Under the pieces are notes generated by a model. That model was not told the DNA's origin. It saw only the letters and a list, made by a program, of their open reading frames with translations, and searched no databases. DNA of 64,000 nt. Origin: JAEUJZ01 sp964460115. Its GTDB lineage: Bacteria > Myxococcota_A > Polyangia > Palsa-1104 > JAEUJZ01. The position numbers were made by a program, and so were the translations under genes. Shown here in pieces: positions 18,284 through 27,343 of this stretch (position 1 is the stretch's first letter; every line of letters starts with the position of its first letter). The stretch is taken from the NCBI GenBank assembly GCA_964460115.1, contig CAYWPR010000034.1, forward strand, positions 1 to 64,000, written 5' to 3'.

Positions 18284-19286
18284 GGACTCCCGTACCGTAG
18301 TCGCTTACATTGAAGCAGCGCTGGCAGAAGCTCCCGACATCACTTTGCTTCCGACGGCTACCGATGGACAAACCGCGGTGCTGACGGCGCAAATGTCTCG
18401 GCCGGATCTGATCCTTATGGATCTTCGTCTGCCGGGCCTGGATGGGCTTGGCGCAATTGCCGAGATCATGGCCATCGCCCCGTGTCCAATCGTCGTGCTT
18501 AGCGCCTATTTGAACGATCCCAATGGCGATCAGACCTTTCGATCGCTAAGCGCCGGTGCCGTCGATGTTTTGGCCAAGCCACAAAGTCTGGATCCCAAAG
18601 CCTTCGCCGCTTTTCGCGCAAACCTTTTAAAAACCATTCGCGTGATGAAAGATGCTCGGGTGATACGCCGCCGTGTCCCGGCCGCGCGCGCGGCCAGCCA
18701 TCATTCGTACGGACTGGCGCAGGCTCCCTATGAACTTGTGATCATCGGCGGCTCGACCGGGGCGCCGGAGCAAATCTATCAACTTTTGCGTTGTGTTCCG
18801 TCTCCGCATCGCTTGCCCATCATCATTTGTCAGCACATCCTGCGCGGCTTTGAAGGCGGTTTTGCCGACTGGTTGCGGCAAACCGGACACGATGTTCGCG
18901 TCGCGCAAGGCGGCGAGCGGCTGCGCGCCGGCGGGGTCTATGTCGCCCCCACAGCGGCAGAGTGCAGAGTCACGCCGAATTTTGTCGAAGTCTCGGCCCT
19001 GAGCGATGTATCCAGCGACGCCTTCACTCCGTCCATCGACATCCTTTTTCACAGCGTCGCCAAGGTGTATCGCGAACGCGCCGCCGCTTTTCTTTTGTCG
19101 GGCATGGGCAGCGATGGCGCCCGCGGGCTTTTGCAATTGCGTATGGCGGGCGCGCTGACCGTGGCGCAGTCCGGCGAGTCTTGCGTGGTCGATGGCATGC
19201 CCGCGGTGGCGCGACAGCTCGGGGCCGTCCTTTATGATCTGCGGCCCAGTCAAATGTGCGAGCTGTTCGCGCGGCTGCACGCTTAA
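18264..19286 (+). CDS. cheB: CheB receptor methylesterase with receiver domain
   Basis: 340 residues. The receiver has D53 (LMDLRLPGLDG). The methylesterase domain shows the full catalytic set: S164 in IIGGSTGAPEQ, H191 in CQHILRGF and D284 in SGMGSDGARGLL. It removes receptor methyl groups added by CheR and is expected to be activated by phosphotransfer from the operon's CheA. AGGA precedes the start inside the cheA tail. It closes the operon. Confidence 0.95.
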   Translation: MKVLLVEDSRTVVAYIEAALAEAPDITLLPTATDGQTAVLTAQMSRPDLILMDLRLPGLDGLGAIAEIMAIAPCPIVVLSAYLNDPNGDQTFRSLSAGAVDVLAKPQSLDPKAFAAFRANLLKTIRVMKDARVIRRRVPAARAASHHSYGLAQAPYELVIIGGSTGAPEQIYQLLRCVPSPHRLPIIICQHILRGFEGGFADWLRQTGHDVRVAQGGERLRAGGVYVAPTAAECRVTPNFVEVSALSDVSSDAFTPSIDILFHSVAKVYRERAAAFLLSGMGSDGARGLLQLRMAGALTVAQSGESCVVDGMPAVARQLGAVLYDLRPSQMCELFARLHA

Positions 19287-19331
19287 AAACCTTCTTGAAA
19301 GCGGTGCCGTTTCGAATCATGCGCGAAACAT

Positions 19332-19366
19332 TGCGCTAAGATACGTACATGTCTGTACTTAGCGCA
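19332..19366 (+). promoter_or_regulatory. Inverted repeat spanning the start codon of the M18 peptidase gene
   Basis: Perfect 9-bp arms TGCGCTAAG (19332-19340) and CTTAGCGCA (19358-19366) enclose a 17-nt loop that contains the ATG at 19349 and a second pair GTAC...GTAC. In RNA this would place the start codon in a hairpin loop; in DNA it could be an operator. No other Shine-Dalgarno is obvious. Confidence 0.5.
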
Positions 19367-20710
19367 GAGGAAGTAGCCGCCTGCACCGATCTTTTGGCTT
19401 TTATCGATGCTTCTCCTACACCGTTTCATGCGGTGGAAAATGCCGTTTTGCGACTTTCTGCGGCCGCTTTTGCACCGCTTGACGCAAAAAAGCCTTGGTC
19501 CGGCTTCGGGCCGGGAAAATATCTGGTTACAGCCGGAGACAGTGCCCTTTTTGCCTTCGCGATTTCCAAAGCCGCACACAAGCGCGGCGTTGCCGGATTT
19601 CGCATCGTCGGAGCGCATACCGACAGCCCAAATCTGCGGCTAAAACCGCGCGCGGTGTTTGCCAAGGCCGGCTATGTGCAACTTGGGGTCGAGGTATACG
19701 GCGGCGCGCTTTTGAATTCCTGGCTGGACCGCGATTTGTATTTGGCCGGTCGAGTGGTCGTGCGCAGCGCTTTCGAAGGCCGACTTGAGAGTCGACTTGT
19801 GCGCTTGCGCGAGCCGCTTTTGCGAATCGCCCAATTGGCCATTCACCTTGATCGTGAAGTGAATGAAAAAGGTCTGGCGCTCAATCGTCAGGATCATATG
19901 GCGCCGATTTTGGGGCTGGAGGCGCTATTGCCAAGCGGCGCGGCCCGTGATGATCTGCTGCGCAATGTTTGCGCCAACAAGCTCGAGGTGAATGCCGATT
20001 CCATCGTCACTACTGAGCTTATGCTGGCCGACGCCGTGCCGAGTGCGCGCGGCGGGGTGGACGGCGAGCTGCTTTATGCGCCGCGTTTGGACAATCTGGC
20101 CATGTGTCATGCGGCACTAAACGGCTTGTTGCAAGCTTGCGCGGCGCAATTTGACAATACGGAATCCGCGCTGATTCCGGTGGTTGCGCTTTTTGATCAC
20201 GAAGAAGTTGGCAGCGGCAGCGCCTACGGAGCGCAAAGCCACACGCTGCCTGCCATTTTGGAACGCATCGTCCTAGGTTTGGGCGGCACCCGTGCCGATT
20301 ACCTGCATGCTTTGGCGGGCTCGCTTTGTGTTTCTGCGGATATGGCCCACGCGGTACATCCCAACTATTTAGAGCGCCACGATCCGCATCATCGGCCGCT
20401 TTTGAACGGCGGGCCGGTCATCAAAACCAACGCCCAGCAGCGCTATGCCACCTGTGCGCGAACGGCGGCGCTGTTTTTGGAGCTATGTCAGAAGGAAGAG
20501 GTACCCGTGCAGCACTACGTGCATCGCACCGACCTGCCATGCGGCAGCACCATCGGCCCGATCACCGCGACGCTTTTGGGCATTCCCACGGTGGACGTGG
20601 GCAATTCGATGCTCAGCATGCATTCCGTACGTGAACTCGGCGGGGTCCATGATCCCGCGCGCATGATTCGCGTCCTCTCGCGCTTTTTTTTCTCAGCCGC
20701 TGTCGTGTAG
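19349..20710 (+). CDS. apeB: M18-family aminopeptidase (aspartyl aminopeptidase-like)
   Basis: 453 residues, the usual M18 length. Metal-binding and catalytic motifs are visible: GAHTDSPNLRLKPR, DHEEVGSGSAYGAQS, SADMAHAVHPNY and the C-terminal MHSVRELGGVHD. M18 enzymes are cytoplasmic dinuclear-zinc peptidases that remove N-terminal, often acidic, residues from peptides and form large tetrahedral dodecamers. It follows cheB by 62 bp but functional coupling with chemosensing is unlikely. A hairpin spans its start codon. Confidence 0.92.
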   Translation: MSVLSAEEVAACTDLLAFIDASPTPFHAVENAVLRLSAAAFAPLDAKKPWSGFGPGKYLVTAGDSALFAFAISKAAHKRGVAGFRIVGAHTDSPNLRLKPRAVFAKAGYVQLGVEVYGGALLNSWLDRDLYLAGRVVVRSAFEGRLESRLVRLREPLLRIAQLAIHLDREVNEKGLALNRQDHMAPILGLEALLPSGAARDDLLRNVCANKLEVNADSIVTTELMLADAVPSARGGVDGELLYAPRLDNLAMCHAALNGLLQACAAQFDNTESALIPVVALFDHEEVGSGSAYGAQSHTLPAILERIVLGLGGTRADYLHALAGSLCVSADMAHAVHPNYLERHDPHHRPLLNGGPVIKTNAQQRYATCARTAALFLELCQKEEVPVQHYVHRTDLPCGSTIGPITATLLGIPTVDVGNSMLSMHSVRELGGVHDPARMIRVLSRFFFSAAVV

Positions 20711-20761
20711 AGTTTAGCTGCATCTGAAGTCTGCTCTTGGGTGCTTCTCAACGAGGTCGCA

Positions 20762-21004
20762 ATGCTAAAATCTCGGTTTCTACTCCTTTCCCAGCTACTC
20801 TGGACGGCGATTGCTGGGTGTATTGATGCGGGTAGCCCTGGAAAAAAAGAGCAACCTCAAGCGCTACCACAGCCCAAAGGGAGTTTCTCACAGCCGCAGG
20901 GAATTCTTCCACCGCCGCAGGGGATTCTGCCGCCACCGCCGCCACCGTCACAGCCAAAGCCGAATTCCCAGGCTTTGTGTGGTCCGCAGGATTCCAGTCC
21001 GTAG
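20762..21004 (+). CDS. Small proline-rich lipoprotein, or the N-terminal fragment of a broken lipoprotein
   Basis: 80 residues from ATG 20762 with GAGG upstream. The signal peptide ends in TAIAGC (lipobox). The mature part is a Gln/Pro-rich stretch with a repeated PQGILPPP unit and no folded domain. The TAG at 21002 is followed in the same frame by an open stretch (from 21005) that leads into the damaged gene downstream. A surface-anchored protein with a Pro-rich stalk would be normal if the TAG were read through, so this may be the head of one gene. Confidence 0.55.
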   Translation: MLKSRFLLLSQLLWTAIAGCIDAGSPGKKEQPQALPQPKGSFSQPQGILPPPQGILPPPPPPSQPKPNSQALCGPQDSSP

Positions 21005-21007
21005 CCA

Positions 21008-22371
21008 GTGCGCAGTGAGGCAGAGGGAATGTGGGGAGAAGATCTGGGATCGATTCCCAATTTTATCTTTTCTCAAGAGCGTCGCACGCCCAAAATGCCC
21101 GACGCAGGGGATTACCTAGGGGCACTTAAGGAGTCCCATGGTACAGCCCTGCGCGATTCCCTTCTCATCTGCCACGTCGAGACCTATTCGCGCGATGAGT
21201 ATCGGCCGGTATTTTACAGATACAAACTCAAGGGCCAAAACAAAAAACGCCCATCTGTGAGAGCGATTGGGATACCATTCTTGGTCCGGATGTGCTGCTG
21301 CGCTTTCGCTTTCGCAATGAGTATCCCATCTCGCTTTTTGGTCCGGAAGATCACTGGGGATTTTTTATTTCCATTCCGCACATCCGGCTTGGTATCGGTG
21401 ATGAGCTAGCGGTCAAGCTGTGGGATCGCGACGGGCCGATCGATACAAAGGTCGCGGCACCCTTGGGTGAATACATGGGTGAGGCGCGACTTCGCTTTGA
21501 TGGCACATTGCCCATCATGTTGTACTCTGATTTCTTTACGCTGCGCTGTAGCGCCATGACCGCGGCGCAAGCGCTTGCGGCCGCAAGAAGCCGCCTCCAA
21601 GCGCTTGATGGCGTACTGGCAAAAGCCTTTGCCTGGCATTCGAAAAAAGACGACCACGATCGGAAAAGCAATCCATGGGCCGAGGAAGCAAGCTCAGCCT
21701 TTGGCTTCGGAAGCTTTCGTTATGCAGCGGGGTTTCTTGGCTGGGAACACCTCGAGATACAGAAACGGCTGAAGCTGTACGATAAGCTCTTCATTCGCGA
21801 CGCGCTTGCCTGGCATCCGAACCAAAATAGCTGGAACTGGGGCGTCAATTATGCCGCCGAAGAGGGGCGAGGAATCTTTGGTTTCGCGGCGGAGCTTCCT
21901 GGCTCGGAACTCCCTGAATTGCAGCAGCGGCGCAAGCTTTATGACGAGATCGCCACGCGCGATGCAAAGGAACGCCAGGAACTTTTTGCGCAGCTCATTC
22001 GCCAGGCGCCGCCGGCGCGAGGGGCAGAGTTTGCAACTTCCAAGTTTGGAACCGGGCAGGTCGCGTTTGTGACTTGTACGGATGTCGACTGCATTGTCCA
22101 TATTCAGGCCGGAAATGCCCTCCTTGCGCATTTGTGTACGTCCGCGCCAGATGCTAGGCACGCTGCCAGCGCCAGCATCGACAGTCGGGGCAGCTTCAGC
22201 AAAGCGCGCGTCCAGTTTCGCAAGGAAGACCTGTCCTGGCAAGACTGCGTGCCTGGTCAACTGCCCGGCACAGCCAACAAGGTCCAACTGCTGCTCCCGC
22301 GCAAGACGGCGCTTTTATGGATCAAGCTAGAGAATGAAAAAGCAGTCATCCTGAGACTGCCCTCAGCCTAG
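21008..22371 (+). pseudogene. Frameshifted hypothetical protein, likely continuation of the upstream lipoprotein
   Basis: The same frame as the lipoprotein stays open from 21005 to about 21409, but its sensible coding ends near 21245. The continuation in the next frame (CESDWDTILGPDVLLRFRF..., open to 22371) reads on naturally. The switch falls at an A-run (caaaacaaaaaacg, about 21236-21249), as expected for a one-base indel, slippage or an assembly error. The later part has a possible C2-like beta region (VKLWDRDG) and then two tandem copies of a unit beginning AFAWHSKK/ALAWHPNQ and ending KLYDxxxxRDA. If unbroken, the product would be a lipoprotein of roughly 530 residues. A start at ATG 21029 with AGAGGGA is possible but would give a protein without an export signal. 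Function unknown. Confidence 0.55.
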
Positions 22372-22575
22372 CGAAGCTGGTGTCTAAAAAGCTACTGCGC
22401 GTCCCAATCTCTACCCACTCACCAAGCGCTAGGCGGCGCCATGAATTCGGCACCGCTTACGCTGCAGTACGTCGTTTGACTCGATAAATCAAAGCGATAT
22501 CTCTGAATTCGCATCTCGTGTACGATGAAGATGGACGATGCCATCTCGTCTACGCAACACTTCTGGAGAACTTCG

Positions 22576-24507
22576 ATGTCTGAGACATTGAAAGTCGACT
22601 GTGCCGTCACACCGCTTGCCGATATGATTGGCATATTAGCCACCGTGAACAGCGAGCCGGACATACTGGCTGCGCTGATGACCTATCTGAATCATTTGGG
22701 CCCGAGCTCGGCCAAGCTCATTTTTTTGCAGCTTGATCCGCAAGGACAGCCGCGGCAATCGCAGGTCGTAGCCGAATGGCAAGATGGCAAAGTGCTGGCC
22801 GAAAGTCCGGAGTATACGCGGAATTATGCACTTGATGAGTACCCGATTGCATCGCGATGGCGCGCGCATCCTAGTACACCGCTTCTTTTGTCCGATCTTG
22901 ATCAAGAAGCGCGCAATGACGCGACACTACGCGTCTGTATGGCACATGGCGAACAAATGGCCATGGCAATTCTGCCGCTTTACTGTGAATGCTATGGCGG
23001 TTGGCAGGGACTTCTGACCCTGGCTTGGACCGCGCCGCATGAATTTTCAGCGACCGAGCAGAGCACTTACCGACTGCTTATGGCGCTCCTGTCCATTCAT
23101 ATAGGTGGCCTGCGTTCGCAAAAGCAACAGCACGCCGTGCTTAACGAAATGGAGACCTCGTATCAGGTAACTCGACAACTGAACCTGGCTCCTACTTTAA
23201 AGGACGCGCTCCATACTCTTTTGCTGATAGCTCCATCTCCCGAAATGGCAGATGTATCGCTGGGCGCGATCGAAACGGATGGGGATGGGGCTCCGACATG
23301 GTTTACCATTGACAGCTCGCTGGCCGCGCCCGGATATCCCGAACTGGCCCAAGTCGGTGCGCGCTGGTTCCTGCCGGCGTTTCCGTTTGCCAAGCTTTAC
23401 CTAAGCAGCCCCGATGCCCCGCTGCTTATCGAGGACGTCGAGAATGATCCCCGTGTAGACGATTCGGTACGCGGCATCTATGCCGCAGGTGGAATCAAGT
23501 CGGCGATCTTGATGGCGCTAACATTGCGCGGAAAATGGGTGGGGCTGCTCTGTATCAATTGGCGGAAAAAAGTCACACTCGGCGACCGCGAACGGCGGCT
23601 TTACCAGGCGGTGGCCAAGCAGGCCGCACTTTTGCTCGACAATGCTCTACATGTCAAACGCCTGCACGTCTCGCTGAAGGAGACACAGGAACAAAGCGCC
23701 ATGCTGCGTACTGTCATCGAGCATACTCCGGCTGGCATCCTGTTTACCGAAGCGCCATCGGGAAAAGTTCTGCTCATGAACGGAGCGGCCGAGCGCTTGA
23801 TCGGCGAGGAGCTGAATCTGGATGTAAGCAAGGGCGAGTATGGAGCAAGCTCCATCGTTTATCCAGGTACTGATCGGCCGATTTTGACCGAAGACATCGC
23901 TGGCGTACGGGCCATGGCCACGGGAAAGTTTCAGTCTGAGGAGGTCGATGTCATTTTGTCCGATCGCAGGCGACTTTCCCTCGAAGTCGTGGCTGCGCCG
24001 ATGCTTGATGAAAGCGGCAATGTCAAAAACGTCGTGCTTGTCCTGACAGATGTGACAGTGCGCAAGCGTACCGAGCAGGAGCGCCTGCGCTTGCAGGAAG
24101 AAATCATCACCGTCCAAGCGGCAGCGCTGGCCGAGCGCAGTACTCCGCTTATTCCGATTACCGATGATATTCTGGTTCTGCCACTCATCGGCTCGCTTGA
24201 TACCGAGCGCGGCCAGCAGGTTCTCGACGTGCTCTTGAACGGCGTCAGCGAGAGCCGAGCGCGTGTTTCGATCATCGATATCACGGGTGTAAAAACGCTT
24301 GATACCCAGGCCGCCAGTGCAATTACCAATGCGGCGCAGGCGCTGCGTCTGCTTGGCGTCGAACCGGTTCTGACCGGCATTCGTGCCGAGGTCGCTCAGA
24401 CGATGGTCAAGCTAGGCGTGCCGCTGAGCGGCATCGTTACGCGAAGCACCCTGCAGTCGGGCATCCAATATGCTTTGCGCAAACTAGACAAAGCTATCTC
24501 GGGCTAA
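22576..24507 (+). CDS. GAF-PAS-STAS sensor regulator (RsbR-like)
   Basis: 643 residues from ATG 22576, which follows GGAGAA; ATG 22525 is less likely. The N-terminal 400 residues look like two GAF-type sensor domains, followed by a PAS domain (about 395-520, AMLRTVIEHTPAGILFTEAPSG) and a short helical linker. The last about 115 residues are a STAS domain of RsbR type: STPLIPITDDILVLPLIGSLD, DITGVKTLDTQAA and GVEPVLTGIRAEVAQTMVKLG. RsbR-like proteins form stressosome-type complexes and pass sensor input to anti-sigma/kinase partners through phosphorylation near DITG. No RsbS/RsbT genes are adjacent, so the partner is elsewhere or different. Confidence 0.87.
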   Translation: MSETLKVDCAVTPLADMIGILATVNSEPDILAALMTYLNHLGPSSAKLIFLQLDPQGQPRQSQVVAEWQDGKVLAESPEYTRNYALDEYPIASRWRAHPSTPLLLSDLDQEARNDATLRVCMAHGEQMAMAILPLYCECYGGWQGLLTLAWTAPHEFSATEQSTYRLLMALLSIHIGGLRSQKQQHAVLNEMETSYQVTRQLNLAPTLKDALHTLLLIAPSPEMADVSLGAIETDGDGAPTWFTIDSSLAAPGYPELAQVGARWFLPAFPFAKLYLSSPDAPLLIEDVENDPRVDDSVRGIYAAGGIKSAILMALTLRGKWVGLLCINWRKKVTLGDRERRLYQAVAKQAALLLDNALHVKRLHVSLKETQEQSAMLRTVIEHTPAGILFTEAPSGKVLLMNGAAERLIGEELNLDVSKGEYGASSIVYPGTDRPILTEDIAGVRAMATGKFQSEEVDVILSDRRRLSLEVVAAPMLDESGNVKNVVLVLTDVTVRKRTEQERLRLQEEIITVQAAALAERSTPLIPITDDILVLPLIGSLDTERGQQVLDVLLNGVSESRARVSIIDITGVKTLDTQAASAITNAAQALRLLGVEPVLTGIRAEVAQTMVKLGVPLSGIVTRSTLQSGIQYALRKLDKAISG

Positions 24508-24543
24508 TCCAAAAGAAATGCTTTGCGCGCGGCATTCCTAAGT

Positions 24544-25101
24544 TCATGCCTTTTCGATAAAGGCGCCGTACTCCTCAATTTTGTTCGAGAGTCGATTTCG
24601 CAAAAACTCTGAAGCGGGTCCAAGCGCGGCCAAGATTCGGCGCGCCTCTTGCTGATATGCGATGCGCTTTTCCCGCGTCCAGTAGTGAGGCGGCTCCTGC
24701 AAGTTGTTGATGCGATCGCAGAGCTTGACCATCGCTACTTCGCGCGGCTCTTTCAAGATGCGCAAGAGCGAGTCGTCCATCTGCGCAGCTTTCGGCAACT
24801 GTGCATTTTTGGTCAACGCGCGCACCCCATGCAGTACGTCCGTGCCAAATGCGGATTCAACTTCCGCTTCGGTCGTCTTTGTGTCTTCAAGCGTGTCGTG
24901 CAAAAGTGCGCAAGTCACGGCGAGCCCAAGATGAAAGCGATCGAAAGGCGCGCTTAGCGCTGCTGCAATCACTTCGGAAGCCACTGAAGCCAGATGCACC
25001 AAATAGGGCAGCTCGGAACCAGGCACAAGCTGCCCTTTGTGGGCACGCGCCGCGAATTCAAGCGCGCGACGATATTCATCCGCAGAAAAAGGAATGGTCA
25101 T
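24544..25101 (-). CDS. Stand-alone HD-domain alarmone hydrolase-like protein (SpoT/MESH1 type)
   Basis: 185 residues with the SpoT-like HD pattern: a conserved His near 21 and H36 (LVHLASVA), H68-D69 in ALLHDTLEDT, and D129 in VKLCDRINNL. There is no synthetase, TGS or ACT domain, so it matches the small alarmone hydrolase class. Such enzymes remove the 3' pyrophosphate of (p)ppGpp using Mn2+; some act on other nucleotides. It is divergent from the LysR gene (158 bp gap) and converges on the STAS regulator gene. Confidence 0.85.
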   Translation of the reverse strand: MTIPFSADEYRRALEFAARAHKGQLVPGSELPYLVHLASVASEVIAAALSAPFDRFHLGLAVTCALLHDTLEDTKTTEAEVESAFGTDVLHGVRALTKNAQLPKAAQMDDSLLRILKEPREVAMVKLCDRINNLQEPPHYWTREKRIAYQQEARRILAALGPASEFLRNRLSNKIEEYGAFIEKA

Positions 25102-25259
25102 GTTGTGAAAAGTCTATCCCGTAGGCGCTGCGCAGGGAAGCGCCAAGCTAAAAAGCCGCTTGGGCTATGTTTTGTCTTTCGACGAAAACTCTGGCTGCGA
25201 AAGACCTTCTTGCAAGCGCACACTTCTTCTTGGCGTTGACTTCTGAAACACTTGCACGG

Positions 25260-26162
25260 ATGAGCAATCTGATCGAAATGGAAGCCTTTTTGGTGGTGGT
25301 CGAAGAGACGAGCTTCACGGCCGCGGCGCGTCGCCTGGGTGTGACCAAGTCGTATGCCAGCAAGTTGGTGCTTAGGCTTGAAGATCGGCTTGGGGTGCGG
25401 CTCTTGCAGCGGACGACGCGGCAACTGAGCTTGACTGAAGCAGGACGGGCCTATTACGAGCGCTGTAGCGAAGCGATGCGCGCGCTTCACGCAGCAGAGG
25501 CCGAGGCCACCGAGCTACAGACTTCGCCGCAGGGCCGATTGCGCATCAACCTGCCTACTGCCTTTGCCGCAAGCTACCTTGCCGCTCCGCTTGCCGAATT
25601 CAAGGCGCGCTATCCCGACCTTACCATCGAGGCAATTTTGACCGATCGCAAGGTCGACATCCTGGCCGAAGGCTTCGATCTGGCGGTGCGAATTGGTGAA
25701 CTCGCAGACAGCTCGCTGATTGCGCGCCGCTTGGCCAGCGTGGACCGCTTTATCTGCGCCAGTCCGAATTATCTGCGCCGCCGCGGCATTCCCAGCACGC
25801 CCGAAGAGCTGACCCAGCACGACTGCCTGCTTTATGCCCACCACGCGGTGCCTACGACATGGCAGTTCAAGGGGCCGAATCGTACGGTGGCGATTGAAGT
25901 TTCGGGCAAGCTCGTCTCCAATCACGCCTCGGTACTTGTCGAGGCGGCCTGCCATGATCTAGGACTTTTTTTCTGCCCGATCTTTTTGACCGCGACCGCC
26001 TTGCGCGAGGGGCGGCTGCAGCGCGTGCTGCCGGACTGGCACTTTCCGCTTTCGGTCTCCGCCGTGTTTCCAAATGCGCGTCACATTCCGGCCAAGGTGC
26101 GCATTTTCGTCGACTTTCTGGTCGCGCACTTTCGCCATCCCGCCTGGGCCGACTTCATCTGA
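25260..26162 (+). CDS. LysR-family transcriptional regulator
   Basis: 300 residues from ATG 25260, the standard LysR length; an upstream start at 25167 would add 31 residues before the helix-turn-helix. The HTH is at the N-terminus (MEAFLVVVEETSFTAAARRLGVTKSYASKLVLRLEDRLGV, written here as one continuous region at residues 6-45). The effector-binding domain follows (TDRKVDILAEGFDLAVRIGEL typical of the CrgA/DsdC-like subgroup). It lies between the divergent alarmone hydrolase gene and the downstream metallo-beta-lactamase-fold gene, either of which could be its target. Confidence 0.93.
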   Translation: MSNLIEMEAFLVVVEETSFTAAARRLGVTKSYASKLVLRLEDRLGVRLLQRTTRQLSLTEAGRAYYERCSEAMRALHAAEAEATELQTSPQGRLRINLPTAFAASYLAAPLAEFKARYPDLTIEAILTDRKVDILAEGFDLAVRIGELADSSLIARRLASVDRFICASPNYLRRRGIPSTPEELTQHDCLLYAHHAVPTTWQFKGPNRTVAIEVSGKLVSNHASVLVEAACHDLGLFFCPIFLTATALREGRLQRVLPDWHFPLSVSAVFPNARHIPAKVRIFVDFLVAHFRHPAWADFI

Positions 26163-26293
26163 ATGTTCATTTTCAGTCAACAGTGCATGTCCTAGCTCAC
26201 GGCTTATCTTCAAGGGATGGAGTCGATACTTTGAAAAGCAGAAGCGGACGCAAGTGACGCCCGTGAATCTTCTTTCAAAGAAAGGTTTGACGC

Positions 26294-27343
26294 ATGCGCT
26301 CTAAGATTTTTTCTGCATTGCTTGGCGCCGGATTTGTCACGACTCTTGCCGCCGCGGGCTGTGGCGGTGATATCGCGCAGAACACCCAGATGCAGACTTT
26401 TGCGGCCTGCACGACTGCGCCGACTTTCACCGCTGCGAATCCGAGCTATATCTGGACGCCAAACTCCATCCGCTTGGTGTCGCAGCGCCTCGCGGATCGG
26501 GTGTACGCGGTCATTGATAGCAACGCTCCCAGCCACTCTGCCGCTGGCGTTCCTTCGGCCACAAGCGGCGGCTTTGTCATTGGCGATAGCGGTGTACTGC
26601 TCGTCGAAAGCATGCTCAACCGCCAGCTTTTCTGCCAAATGATAAGCCTCGTACGCGAACAGACGGACAAGCCGATCACCTACGTCATCAACACCAGCAG
26701 CCACGGCGACCACAGCTATGGCAACACGTTTTTGCCCGCCGGCGTTCATATCGTCCAGCACGAGCGGACTGCCCAGTACATCGCCGCAAGTTTTGCGGAA
26801 GACGTGGCGTTTATGAAGATGAATTTTGGCGCGGATCAGGGGCTCGATGAGATAAAATCAGTGGTTGCTGACACCCTGGTGAATGACACCACTCCGTTTC
26901 GCGTAGACCTTGGCGGCGTGCAGGTCGAGGCGAGCTACCATGGCTTTGCTCAGACGGGCGGTGATCTGTTTGTGCGCGTGCCCAGCGCCAAAGTGCTATG
27001 GACCGGCAATCCGCTTGTCGCCGATAAACCCGCAGTGCCTTGGCTGCTTGCCGGTCACGGACAACAGGTCGGTGTGACCCTTAGTCAGGTGAAGAATTCG
27101 CTTCCGGCCGATACCATCATCGTGCCCGGTCATGACCGCCCCACGACCCTTGCCGGCTTTGACTTCTCGATCAACTACTTAAACGAGCTTGTCAGCGAAG
27201 TCGGCGCTGCGGCCAATCAGGGCAAGACCGTCGAGCAGACGGTTGCCGCCGTCACCATGCAGTCGTTTTTGGGCTACACCATCTGGGATTGGATACACAA
27301 GCAGGTGAACGTTCCCAACACGTACGCCGAACTCAAGAAATAA
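26294..27343 (+). CDS. Metallo-beta-lactamase-fold lipoprotein with incomplete metal site
   Basis: 349 residues. The signal peptide ends in LAAAGC (lipobox). The fold is shown by GGFVIGDSGVLLVES, VINTSSHGDHSYGN, GFAQTGGDLFV and VPGHDRP. Compared with the usual HxHxDH signature, the first His is Ser135 (S-S-H137-G-D139-H140), and the His of the AHTxGD strand is Gln220. H280 of the PGH motif is kept. Two of the usual ligands are therefore missing, so a single-metal or altered hydrolase is more likely than a lactamase. It is 131 bp downstream of the LysR gene and its stop overlaps the end of the convergent MgtC-like gene by 11 bp. Confidence 0.85.
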   Translation: MRSKIFSALLGAGFVTTLAAAGCGGDIAQNTQMQTFAACTTAPTFTAANPSYIWTPNSIRLVSQRLADRVYAVIDSNAPSHSAAGVPSATSGGFVIGDSGVLLVESMLNRQLFCQMISLVREQTDKPITYVINTSSHGDHSYGNTFLPAGVHIVQHERTAQYIAASFAEDVAFMKMNFGADQGLDEIKSVVADTLVNDTTPFRVDLGGVQVEASYHGFAQTGGDLFVRVPSAKVLWTGNPLVADKPAVPWLLAGHGQQVGVTLSQVKNSLPADTIIVPGHDRPTTLAGFDFSINYLNELVSEVGAAANQGKTVEQTVAAVTMQSFLGYTIWDWIHKQVNVPNTYAELKK

